NCBI GenBank assembly: GCA_049999765.1
Contig: JBNGIQ010006639.1
Span: 1 to 39,445 of the forward strand
From: Phaeoceros laevis
Lineage: Eukaryota > Anthocerotophyta > Anthocerotopsida > Notothyladales
Direction: 5' to 3'
DNA length: 39,445 bases
The first letter of the stretch is position 1. Every line of letters begins with the position of its first letter. Positions 1 to 9,592 of the stretch are shown here, one piece after another. The translations under genes were made by a program, and so were the position numbers. The notes beneath the pieces are model-generated. The model saw nothing but the letters and a program-made list of their open reading frames with translations, had not been told where the DNA came from and did not search any database.

Positions 1-44
1 GTACTTACTAGCATGATGTGGTACTCAAAGCTTGCCAAGTGTAG

Positions 45-850
45 TCAGTATAGTACCTCTGAGCACTGGAGGTAGTGGGTACGATGTCCAGCCTTCGTCC
101 TATCTGCCTCTTCAAAATTCACAACATCCTTTGCATTCGGAGAAGGAGACGATTGTTCTTTCCAAAAGTCCATCACCAAAATTTGTGTTGCATTGTCTAG
201 CACATCAGATCGCCTCGACCTTGCTGTTGACCACAAGCCCTGACCACGCTCATCAATCAGCTTCCTCCACATCATGGCCTAAGTAATGTTGGAACGGTGC
301 ACACCAATTTGGCGGGCAATCTCTCTACCAAAGCCTTGTTTGGTAGGAGACACACACGCCAAAATGATTGAGTGTTTTGCAGCTAGCTTGTCCCTGGAAT
401 GACCTGGTCCACCGACCTTCACCAAGATCTTTTGCACGTTTTCCACCACCAGCTGCCGGGCCTACACCTGTCTACAACTAGCTGCATGAGGCGAAACTGC
501 CCTGATGCGCTTCAGACTCTAATGTCCAGAAATTTTGGTCATGACCTCCATCTTGGTTGCATCGTTACAACCAGCAAGGTGCTTCTCAATGAACATGACA
601 CAGTCAAGAACCTTCTCCCTCTTCCTCCTCTCAGCCAACGCGGTGGCTGGTGGGGCTTTGCAGTCCACATCCTGTGCCTCAGGATCTGCATCAGGCCCCG
701 CTCCTGCAGCTTTGGCTGCATCTTGCAACAACTGAGCTTGGCGCCGTCTTTGACATTGGGCCTGCTTCTTAGCAGCTTGAGCTGCCAATCGCCTGGCCTC
801 TGAAGTGGTAGCGGTCTCGTCATGGTGAAGAGTCTAGGAGGCCTAGGAAA
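45..850 (-). pseudogene. Degenerate DNA-transposase-like ORF with helix-turn-helix
   Basis: Minus-strand coding remnant interrupted by stops and frame changes. The upstream part (519-788) is a basic, alanine/glutamine-rich segment ending in a helical stretch (ERRKREKVLDCVMFIEKHLA). Next, at 279-335, the translation GFGREIARQIGVHRSN reads as a helix-turn-helix of the kind found at the N terminus of DDE transposases. One TAG follows, then MMWRKLIDERG... continues and ends near the window edge with a FWKEQSSPSPNAKDVV segment. The order (basic N terminus, HTH, conserved linker) suits a eukaryotic cut-and-paste transposase, but the catalytic DDE core would lie outside the window or is lost. No superfamily can be named. 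Bases 850-1250, upstream of it, contain repeated GTTAC/CGTTAC words and GGGATCCCG palindromes that could be the element's subterminal region. Confidence 0.4.
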
Positions 851-1550
851 CAACCCACAGCAAGGAGGTTAAGGTCTACGCACACATTGAAGGTTTGCAA
901 AACCACGACGATGCATACTACAGACTTGCGCATGCATTCCGGCAGCTGCACATTACCTAGCATGGTGGATTGCTCCTCAGCGCAAGAGACCGTGGCGGCT
1001 GCAAGCTCTAGGCGGCTGGCTATGGCGACGAGGTCACCTTGGAGAGGGCGGAGAGCAGAGAGAAGTGAGAATGAGAGAGGCGGCGGTTGGCGAGCAAGCC
1101 CTAGCTCCCTGACAAGTCATTTCAAAATAACCAGGATCCCGCGGGAGTCACAACGGGATCCCGCAAAAAAGCAATTTGTCGTTACTTGAACCCAAAATGC
1201 CAAAAACCCCCGTTCTGTTACCGTTTCGTGTTTCCGTTACTTAAGAAGTACCCAAGTTGCCCGAGTGTGCACAAATCAAGGAAAATTAGCTTATAAATAA
1301 CAAATTAGGGCAAATCAGAAAATGAAGGTGATTTTCGAACTCAGCATACCCTGTTGGGGGGGGAGGACAGGTGGACAGGTGGATCCCGTGCCTCGAAGTA
1401 CTATTTCTGGAAATCGGAGTACTCAGAGGAGTGGGGTGGACAAGTACTACTTTTAGCTGTTTTTGGCCTATAGCACCTCCCATTACTATATAAAATAGAA
1501 ATATTTGAGTATATTCTGATAGAGGAGAATGAGAAGAATCTAGAAAGTAC

Positions 1551-1650
1551 NNNNNNNNNNNNNNNNNNNNNNNNNNNNNNNNNNNNNNNNNNNNNNNNNN
1601 NNNNNNNNNNNNNNNNNNNNNNNNNNNNNNNNNNNNNNNNNNNNNNNNNN
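1551..1650. other. Assembly gap of 100 N
   Basis: One hundred N bases, the usual placeholder for a gap of unknown size. An open reading frame is already running immediately after it, so coding sequence is probably hidden in the gap. Confidence 0.99.
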
Positions 1651-1652
1651 GC

Positions 1653-2198
1653 CTGGGTGTAGCGTGCAAATACCCACAAGTTAGAGAAAATATAGCACAA
1701 GCACGTCAAATTTCTGAACGAAGTACACCAAAACCTGCTGTGCCTCGTCCCACCTTGTGTCATACATGCATAGATAAATATAACTCCTTCCCGTCTCCTT
1801 CTGATCGGCTTGTGGTTGATGTGTATGAACTAGTTAATTCACAAGGCCAGATCACAAGGGGTAGGATCACAGAATTAGCTGATAGGTTAGTTGCAAACAA
1901 CATGAAATTGGATGCACTTAGCCAAGTACGCAACTTGGTCATCAACTCTCAACCCCAGCAGAAAGAACCTGAATTGTTTGAACACTATGGCTTTGAGGGC
2001 TTGAAGGAACCAATTGCACCAGTTGTTCGTGAAATGATGGCAGCCGTGGACGCCTGCAAGAAGGAGATTGACGAAATAAAAGCACTTGCACCTAAGTGCT
2101 CACATAACTTAGAAAGGATTTATATTATTAAAACGTCTCGCACGCCAACCATAGCAAATCATCCTCTCATTTTAGAAAAGGATGATGGCCATCCCTAG
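1653..2198 (+). CDS. Partial ORF of unknown function, truncated by the gap
   Basis: The frame is open from the first codon after the N run to a stop at 2196-2198, about 180 residues, with no convincing ATG; it is either an internal exon or the 3' part of a longer frame. The product is mostly helical and charged. It has a short CHTC-type cysteine pair near the start, a middle segment reading QGQITRGRITELADRLVANN, and FEHYGFEGLKEPIAPV later. I do not recognise the family. The last 30 or so codons (from about 2107) lie inside a dispersed repeat whose second copy is at 24909, so the original coding sequence probably ended before that and was joined to repeat DNA. It could be a captured host exon or an N-terminal segment of a retroelement. 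Confidence 0.35.
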   Translation: MGVACKYPQVRENIAQARQISERSTPKPAVPRPTLCHTCIDKYNSFPSPSDRLVVDVYELVNSQGQITRGRITELADRLVANNMKLDALSQVRNLVINSQPQQKEPELFEHYGFEGLKEPIAPVVREMMAAVDACKKEIDEIKALAPKCSHNLERIYIIKTSRTPTIANHPLILEKDDGHP

Positions 2199-2350
2199 TT
2201 CAGCCTGGGAGCCATGCAAATTGGGCGATCGGCAGCATACGCTTTAGTAAAATAAACCCTATTGTACCCGGTCGCCAGACGGGTGCCCAGCTAGGGCAAA
2301 GGGGGGACCCTCAACGGGACCGTGTAAACCTCTTCAAATATCACACACAG
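2107..2350 (+). repeat. Dispersed leader-like repeat, copy 1
   Basis: About 245 bases that recur at 24909-25155 with roughly 85% identity by eye. Shared landmarks in order: a hairpin (arms 2158-2165 and 2179-2186), CCCTAGTTCAGC, GCATACGCTTTA, AAAATAAACCCTA, GCCCAGCTAGGGCAAAGGGG, and GGGACCGTGTAAACCTCTTC followed by a CA-rich end. This copy lies 25 bases before the ATG of a copia gag frame, so it is best read as the LTR/leader of that element. No clear primer-binding site could be picked out. Confidence 0.7.
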
Positions 2351-2374
2351 ACACATCAATTTTAAACTGTGTAC

Positions 2375-4045
2375 ATGTCACACAGAGGACGTGGTGGCAA
2401 AGGCAATCGTGGATGCTACGACTTTCGTAACCCAAGACAGCATGAGACTGGAAGGGGCACTGGCTGAGGAAGCAACAAAAATTCCGAAGGCTCAGAGACA
2501 CCACCTTTAGACGAAACTGTCCAGCAGGCTCCAGATTAGTCAAGCGCGTCATCTCCTCGCCCCACAGCACGGCAGTTAACACGTCTTGCTCATGTAGCAG
2601 CAGCAGCACAGGCTGCACAAGCCGCAAGGGCTGCTAGGTTAGCACAAGTTGCAGCAACCGCATTAGCTGCCAGAATGGCACAACAAGCTGTAACACATGT
2701 GCATAATCTTAAGATAGATTTTAGAGAGAAAGATAGGTTCTCAGGATCCAACTTTGATATTTGGGCCATGCGTGTCAAAACCATCCTACTAGAGCACGAG
2801 TTGTGGGACACAGTCAGTGGTACCAATGCTAAGCCTGGTAACAATGCACCAGCTGCAGATAGATAGGCATGGGCCAGATTAGACCTCAGGGCATTAGGTG
2901 TCATTCAGTCAGCCCTAGATGCACCATACACAAGATGTTGAGACAACTAAAGATGTTTGGGACTCACTTACCCAAATATACCAAGTTACAAATGGAAGTT
3001 TGATAGTACAGGCCACAAGGGCCTTCTATACTTGCCTTATGAAGGAGAATGAGACCGTTGAGCAGCACATTATTAAGTTTTGAACGCTCCAGTGGGACCA
3101 CCGTTGATGAGCTCCAAGCCTCAGTGGCCCTCCTCCTATCATTACCAGAAAGTTATCGCACTTTTATAAGCAACTATAGCTCTACATTGAGAGCAGCAAC
3201 AACAGTTGTAGTAGCAGGTCGGGCACTAGGGATCACTCTCTCCGACCTTATTGGAGCTTTTCTCGAGGAGGAGTCCACTCGATCTACCAGGCGAGGAAGC
3301 AACTTCCAGAGAGGAGAGGCCTCCAATAAGGTGCTCTACACGAATAGAGGCCCTTGGCGACCACCATCTCGACCATTCTCGCAGTCTAACAATAACAGCA
3401 ACAACAATGCTTATAAGAAATGATTTCCACAAGCTGGACCAGCAAAGAAGAAGTGGCCCTGTAATTGGTGCCTTATACTTGGCCACTATGAGTCAGAATG
3501 TCGAAAGAAAAAGGCCAATGAGCCTCGGAGGTCTGCACCTTCGCTTGAGTCTAACATAGCACAAAAGAAAACACATACCTTGCTTGCTATATGCCTTGTG
3601 TCCACAGCTTCAGAACAGACAACTTGGTTTCTTGATTCTGGAGCATCAGCACATTGTTGTCACTCAAGGCAAGCATTTTCTGAGTACAGAAATATACCAC
3701 CTGGTCAAGAAGTCCTCATGGGTAATGACAGGGGTAGCCCTATTGCGGGTGTAGGTACAGTTCCCATACTCTTCTCAGATAAGTCCACACTGTACCGGCA
3801 AGACGTCCTTCATGTTCCAGCTATGGTTAAGAACTTGATTGCATTATACAAGTTTTCTATAGAAACTGGTCTTGATACATCATTCAGTGGCACCACATGT
3901 GTCATCACTGACCCGCAATTCAAAGGTAAGGTCAAGGCCATAGGCACACCTGTCAATGACATTTACAAGTTAGATTTTGTCTCGAAGCTATGTCTACCAC
4001 ATGCACATGTTACCCATCCTTGTTTTGACTACTCTCTCACTAGCG
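2375..4045 (+). pseudogene. Ty1/copia retrotransposon remnant: gag and protease
   Basis: Frame 2 opens at ATG 2375 with a glycine/arginine-rich N terminus (RGRGGKGNRG). After two stops, it continues into the copia gag core at about 2705-2866 (FSGSNFDIWAMRV, LLEHELWD). A frame change near 2940 moves coding to frame 1, which holds the gag C-terminal part (3049-3420). An in-frame TGA at 3421 is followed by a CCHC zinc knuckle (C-x2-C-x4-H-x4-C, 3460-3501) and an aspartic protease with LDSGAS at 3631-3648. The reading frame loses copia similarity near 4040, before any integrase core, so the element is broken there. It has several nonsense codons and one frameshift, and is not functional. Confidence 0.85.
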
Positions 4046-4407
4046 GTATCTCGAAGGTTTTGGCTATGGCGTGTGCTTGCTGCTAGGGTTTCGTGCTGTT
4101 TTCCGTGTTTCGGTGCCCTCCAGGTGTGCGATCGTGCTGCAACCGAGTGCATTGCACTCGCCATGCTCAGGCGGTTCTGTTGATCCTAAGTTTTTGTTCT
4201 TCCCTCCTTCTTTGTCGGCCCGCTGACCTGGTTTTCTAGCTTCCTTGTTGTGTGCTTTTCTAGCTTCCTTTGTCGTGTGCTGTCTCTGCTATCGGGGCTT
4301 TTGCTGCTAACGCCAACCTCAGGCGTCCTCTTTCTCATCCCCCCTCTCTACCACCCCTATTCCACGTCGTTCTTCAAGTTTCTTGTCCTTCCAGCTTCCA
4401 CTGTTCA
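4046..4407. other. Non-coding junction after the broken copia element
   Basis: T-rich, gene-free stretch between the copia protease remnant and the next degenerate frame. A short direct repeat, TTTCTAGCTTCCTT, occurs near 4230 and again near 4257. It could be the 5' flank or LTR of a second element inserted into the copia copy, but no matching partner sequence was found in the window. Confidence 0.35.
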
Positions 4408-5950
4408 TGGTGACCACCAGGAGTGGTCGTCTCGTCACAGCACTCCTCCCACCAAGTCCAGCGCCACTCCCTGCTGACCCAGCTCCTCCTCCACATCCAG
4501 ACTTTGCAACACAACTGCCCCCCTTTTTCTCCGCTCTCCATGATCAAGCCATCGCAATTCCTCGTGCTGTGCCAACCCCCCCAGGTACTACCTCCTTGAA
4601 TGACTTCTTTCAAACATTTTCTGAGCAGGTCAGCTCCATCCTTGCTACACCGCTCCAAACTGAGGAGGATCTTATCTGAGTTGTCTACTACATTTCCAAC
4701 ATCATTAGTCGTCACGCTGCATCCGAGCTCACCCGTAGGGCCACACACACCACTGACGACGATTGACACCACAGGGCAGCAAATCTCAGGTCTCTTGGTG
4801 CAGGGAGCTACCACAGCAAGGCAGGAAGGGTGAGGAAGGGAGAGAGCAAGGACACTTACAACTCAAAGCATGATATGGATTTTCACTATCCCGATGACTT
4901 CCTTACCATCTGCTCAAAGAGGGACGTGTTCAAAGCATGGGTGCAGTAGAATTCTCGGCACCAACACCTGCTGCAGGAAAATTGGCTATATCTTGGCTGT
5001 AGGGCTACCACGGTCATTATGGACGAGGACATTGTCAAGACTGCAAGTACCAAGTGGTGTCTGCCCTGGGAAGCAAAGCCAGGCGATTTGGCCTATGACC
5101 TCCACTACGATGCGGGCGGTAACTACCTCACCATCCAGGAGCTAGCCTGCATACCCATAGACGTAGAACAAGACAATCAGTCAAGCAGCCGCTTAGAGCA
5201 GGAGGTGTAGTGGGCACCTACCAACACCAGATCATGGATCAACGCCACTGTGGCGTACAAGAGGGGAGGTATCGTCATGTATCGGGTAGACAATGTGGCA
5301 GTGCATCCGCCCCAGGAGAACAAGAGCAAACCAACGGTGCGCCTTGACGATGCCGAGATCAACAATATGCTGGCCACGGGACAGGTGCCACAGGGTCTCA
5401 GGAGCAACCTTCAGCAACATTTCATTGACCACCAGCACATACTCAAGGCAGAGATGGAGAAGAGGCAGGATCAATGTCATCACCAGGGGATGCCACCAGC
5501 AGCTGCAGCGCCCGATCCACCTCGAAGGAGTTGCGCCATCTTCAACATCAACAACATGACTGATGTCATCTGGACATGCTTCTCCAACCCCCCCCAAAAT
5601 GAAGAAATGGTTAGCGACTCACCTCAAGAAAGTCTCAGCTCAAAGAAGGGTGGCAATGCACAGCTGCACTCTGGATCTGCACACTAGGTTCAGAAAGGGA
5701 GGGATTGGATGGACTTCCATGGAAGCAATCATGACACATGCCACCACGCTGGTCATCAAGAAGCATGGTTAGAGCCCTTCAATCATGGACGAGGCCTACA
5801 GGTTCGTGCCCACTAAGGACGGTCGTAGACTCTTTATGAATGAATATGTATGCTTTGAGGACAAGGGTGCCCTTGGTTGGATCACTTACCGTACCATGAG
5901 TGGGTATCCGAGGCCATTCACAAGGAGGTAGAGACCCAGGACCCCTTCTT
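4408..5950 (+). pseudogene. Degenerate gag-like frame of an unrecognised retroelement (block A)
   Basis: From ATG 4408 the same frame can be followed to 5687 through about four stops (near 4677, 4765, 4948 and 5208). It codes for a proline-rich N terminus (PAPLPADPAPPPHPDF), a helical region (TSLNDFFQTFSEQVSSIL) and a segment with DVFKAWVQ, WCLPWEAKPGDLAYDLHYDA and later VAYKRGGIVMYRVDNVAV. Coding character then shifts to another frame at 5563-5930 (EAYRFVPTKDGRRLFMNEYV, CFEDKGALGWITYRTMSG). Conserved tracts separated by stops imply an old protein-coding element, most likely retroelement gag or ORF1. I do not recognise the family; no polymerase motif lies within it. Confidence 0.4.
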
Positions 5951-6340
5951 TATGGGCAAATTCCCTTGGGACCTTGAAGTTGGCAGGCACATTGCTAGGA
6001 AGGGACCACCGGAGGCCCGCAGGGACTTCAGTTATCAGGTACCAGCACACTGCTCATTTGCAGGACCTCCTCCACAGGAGATCCGTAGCAGCAGGAGATG
6101 CCAGGGGTGCTCACTCAGCTGCAACAGTGAGAGCACCACCACGGAACCAACCAACATGTTAACAGCACTGCGCACGGTGACGGCGTCAGAACCACATTAG
6201 CTAGTATCACTTACATCGGCTTATAGATATGTGTGCAACTCCTACAAGAGGTGTGGCTTTGACCACCCATAAAAATTCCGAGTTGTCACGGTTCTTCGTT
6301 GTTTTTTGTATGCAAAGACACAAGAGAGACAAGAACTTAC

Positions 6341-6354
6341 TTTTTTTTTTTTTT
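6341..6354. repeat. Poly(T) tract
   Basis: A run of T that could be the A-tail of a minus-strand retroposon. No flanking target-site duplication was visible, so it is reported only as a homopolymer. Confidence 0.5.
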
Positions 6355-6471
6355 GGGAAGACTTCATTGTTATGACCTCATTGTTTACCTGCTCAGCCTG
6401 ACCAATACATCCACCATGTTCAATTGCTTCCATATGCCTACACTACTGTACTTGCTCAAATCGCTCAACAC

Positions 6472-6590
6472 ATCCACCATGCTCAAACTCGCCACCCACC
6501 ATCCATCATGCGCTACCCACCACCCGCCATCCACCATCCACCATGAGCCGTCCATAATCCGCCATCCACCACCCATCACGATTACCATGC
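6472..6590. repeat. CCACCATC-type low-complexity tract
   Basis: Imperfect tandem array of CCATC, CCACC and CATCCACC words. It gives apparent ORFs on both strands (His/Pro-rich forward, Trp/Gly/Met-rich reverse) that are compositional artefacts. Confidence 0.75.
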
Positions 6591-7076
6591 ATACTGAGCA
6601 AAAGCTGCCCAAAAGATGGGCAACCACAGCTGCACATCAGGTCAAAAAGGCAGATGCCTTCAACATAAATACTTACACCTCTCATTTCATACAAACGGTC
6701 ACAAATTATGACAACCACATCCATTAACATCATGCCATCCAGTCCCCCCGAGGAAGGCCTTACACGCGTCTAGAACGTTCCTACGTACGCCCACATTACC
6801 AAGAACACTCTCAGCCAAATCTTCCGAATCAACCGTAGCTGCTAAGAGACCTTTGGAAAGCCGGAACCCCCGCTGCCTGCACATAATTACTCAGGAAGCA
6901 CCGTTCTTTAAATTAAATAGCATTCATAACCCTGGGAACCAACGGCCCAGGCACTTAACGCCATGCCTTGATAGGCGCCAAAACAGTCGCCCACATGTTT
7001 CTGCCCAGACAGAACTCAAACTTACAAACATACTGATCACAGTGACGGCACACTATGCCTAAACGCCACAACAGGC

Positions 7077-7748
7077 ATGCGTGAAAGTCCCCCCACAGTC
7101 TTCCCTGTAGGAGTTAAGACTAGATCTGAACTCCGGCGCAGCTTGGAGGCATGCTATCCCAGCTCTCAGCCTGAAGTCTCCAGACCATCGCTGTCTTCCA
7201 GCTCCACCTCGCGCACCGAGACTGAGACTGGTGATTCCAGCTCCACATACCAGTCATCCACGGACCCCGCATTGCAACTGCAAACTCGGGACGCCATGGA
7301 CAACCACAGGGAGATTGTCAACTCGCAATACGGGCAAGACGACATTGAAGAAGAGCAGTTTGGTCAGGGAGTACCCAGATGGGAGGACATCGCATTGCAA
7401 TCCAAGCATGATGAGCACACGCTCCACCCCGCAGGCACCACCAGGTACGGTCAGCATTCTTTGCAGAGATGCACGCAGTCACTGCCTGTAGAACGGATTG
7501 TGTTCTCCGATTGCTCTCACACACCATCTAGACCTGTTCAATGTGATGCCAGCTCCAGAGAAGTGCTCACTCTCACACAAGGCGAGACTGAGCCCCCGGA
7601 CGTGGCCAATCTGGTCACGTACGATTTTCTACTAGCCAACTATCTCACAACAAATGAGATTAACACCCAGTACGTCACCATGAATCACATGCTACAGCAA
7701 ATACACGACCAGCTCTCCGACCTGCACCTCGAACTCTTGAAGGTATGA
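7077..7748 (+). CDS. Hypothetical 223-residue protein, probably mobile-element encoded
   Basis: Intact frame from ATG 7077 to the stop at 7746-7748. The N-terminal half is Ser/Thr-rich and probably disordered (SSSSTSRTETETGDSSST). The C-terminal 50 residues look helical (LVTYDFLLANYLTTNEINTQ followed by LQQIHDQLSDLHLELLK). There is no recognised domain, signal peptide or membrane segment. It lies about 110 bases upstream of a coiled-coil/gag-like frame on the same strand (7863 on), so both may belong to one element, with this as a first small ORF. It could instead be a captured host exon. Its open length contrasts with the stop-ridden frames either side. Confidence 0.4.
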   Translation: MRESPPTVFPVGVKTRSELRRSLEACYPSSQPEVSRPSLSSSSTSRTETETGDSSSTYQSSTDPALQLQTRDAMDNHREIVNSQYGQDDIEEEQFGQGVPRWEDIALQSKHDEHTLHPAGTTRYGQHSLQRCTQSLPVERIVFSDCSHTPSRPVQCDASSREVLTLTQGETEPPDVANLVTYDFLLANYLTTNEINTQYVTMNHMLQQIHDQLSDLHLELLKV

Positions 7749-7862
7749 AAACCCTTATAAAGCCCATGCCCGCTGACTGCAAGCTCTTGGCACCTGTCCA
7801 CATATGACCGAGAATGTCAGCTTCTTTTCTGCTGCTCACACACTACCATTGCAGATACCCCC

Positions 7863-9148
7863 TTGGCACCTGAAACTCACCACGTCACTAAAATCACCTC
7901 GTTTGACCATATCATGGAGAAGACAGAAGAAACCATCAGAGCTGAGTGGCAGGAAGAGAAGGCAAACCTGCAAAACCGGAATGCACAACTGGAAGAGAAG
8001 GTGACACAAATGGAGGAAAAGGTGACACAAATGGAAGAGAAGATGGCTGCTCTCGAAAAGAAGATACCAGACCCAAGGCTTATTACAAAAATCCAAGACA
8101 ATGCCTCCAACTTGGACAGCAGCATCACGTTCCTCAGGAGGGCCATGGAGGATGCCAAGTTGGGAGAAGGGAGAAAACAGTAGCAGGCCAGCCCTGTAGA
8201 ACGTGCTGCGATTGTCCAAGCCAGGCCAAGCATTGCGACCCATCCGGATGGGAGAGATCCTAAGCGTAGGCTGTCTTACCAGGAAGATTCATCGGATAGG
8301 ATGGTGGTGGTATCCTCCCCGGTCAAGGTTACACCACAGCCCATGAGGACAATTCCCTCGGCCCAAGGAATCAGGATTGGTGAAAAGCATCCGCGGCAAT
8401 ACAGTAGTCCGGTGAAGGAAGGTCTTATGGCAGCAACGGCATTTAACAGCAGAGGAAAGGAAGTAGTAGTGGCGTCCCTACCGACAACAGGACCACCGAA
8501 GCAATCACCCAACCATCGCAGGGAGGCCGAAACCTCGGATGGAGCAGGGCCTGCATTCATTACAGCCAAAGATTTCGCCAAATCAACTATGGTCACTGGC
8601 CTAACCCCAAGGGGTAGACCAAACCTCCACCAACACCGGCAGAGATTGCCTTGTTTAGTGAGAACCTCTATCGTTTTTTTGACCCGGTAGTCTTTATGTA
8701 TGCAAGAGAGCAGCTGGACCCCTGGCACGAATGGAATGTAAGAATTCAGGGTTTTTGGGAAATGCCAGATGAGGACACGGACCTGGCGACTACTGGAACG
8801 AGGTTGAAAACTTGTTTTGAGGACTATTATAAGTACGATACCACCAAGATAATTGGGGTATGGAGATCACCTATCTGCAGAGAAAAGTGGAGAGAAAATA
8901 GGATGACACCCTCATCAAAGGGTCGTACTATAAATCCACAAGAAGCATTATCGTGAAGTTGAAGACGATAAGGTTCGCAGCAGAATTCTTACAGATGCAT
9001 GTAGCAGTCCACTATGCCAACAAACGGATCATGATCACCTAGGACCTACCATACGATGAATGGAAACTGAAGCACGACGAATGGAGGAGGAAGAATGGAT
9101 TCGACGATGACGTACACTCAGGTGGCCTGCCACCCCCGAGACCATGAC
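7863..9148 (+). pseudogene. Degenerate ORF1/gag-like gene with coiled coil (block B)
   Basis: Frame 0 runs from 7863 to 8690 with a single stop (8181-8183). It starts with a strong heptad coiled coil that contains an internal 21-base duplication (EEKVTQM repeated, 7998-8043), followed by a basic, proline-rich linker. Coding then changes frame near 8640 to a conserved-looking globular segment (NLYRFFDPVVFMYAREQLDP, FWEMPDEDTDLATTGTRLKT). It changes again near 8915 to KSTRSIIVKLKTIRFAAEFL and DEWRRKNGFDDDVH, with a TAG at about 9040 and a final stop near 9148. Coiled coil, basic linker and a compact C-terminal domain is a layout shared by retroelement capsid and LINE ORF1 proteins. The family is not recognised and no reverse transcriptase is adjacent. 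Confidence 0.45.
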
Positions 9149-9492
9149 AATCACAGAACGTGAGGGATCAGCAGATTGTTAGGGGAGTGAGCCTAGGACC
9201 TAGGGATGCCCTGCATGATACAATTTTAGTTGGGCAGGGCCACAGTCAGCTCACCAGCAGTCAGCACCCAAGTCAGATCCCAAGAGATGGGAACACCCCA
9301 ATACGTACAGGCTGGAAGTGATAGAACACCCCCCACAGACAGAAGCATTGCGACAGTACAGCAAATGCAAGGGCCGAATATAAGGAGAAGTGAAGGAGGC
9401 ACGACATCCTGCCAAGATAGACCCCCAGGGGCAGAACAACAGCAGAGAAGCGCAGGAGAACCCACTGGAACGCAGCAGAAACCACAGGGTGT

Positions 9493-9592
9493 NNNNNNNN
9501 NNNNNNNNNNNNNNNNNNNNNNNNNNNNNNNNNNNNNNNNNNNNNNNNNNNNNNNNNNNNNNNNNNNNNNNNNNNNNNNNNNNNNNNNNNNN
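9493..9592. other. Assembly gap of 100 N
   Basis: One hundred N bases; the sequence on the left is the tail of transposon block B, so the gap probably hides repeat DNA. Confidence 0.99.

Noticed and set aside
3421-3423. Programmed stop readthrough between copia gag segments
   Set aside because: Other stops and a frameshift in the same element show general decay, so this TGA is more simply a nonsense mutation.
6385-6733. Trp/Gly-rich minus-strand proteins
   Set aside because: They are translations of the CCACCATC low-complexity tract.
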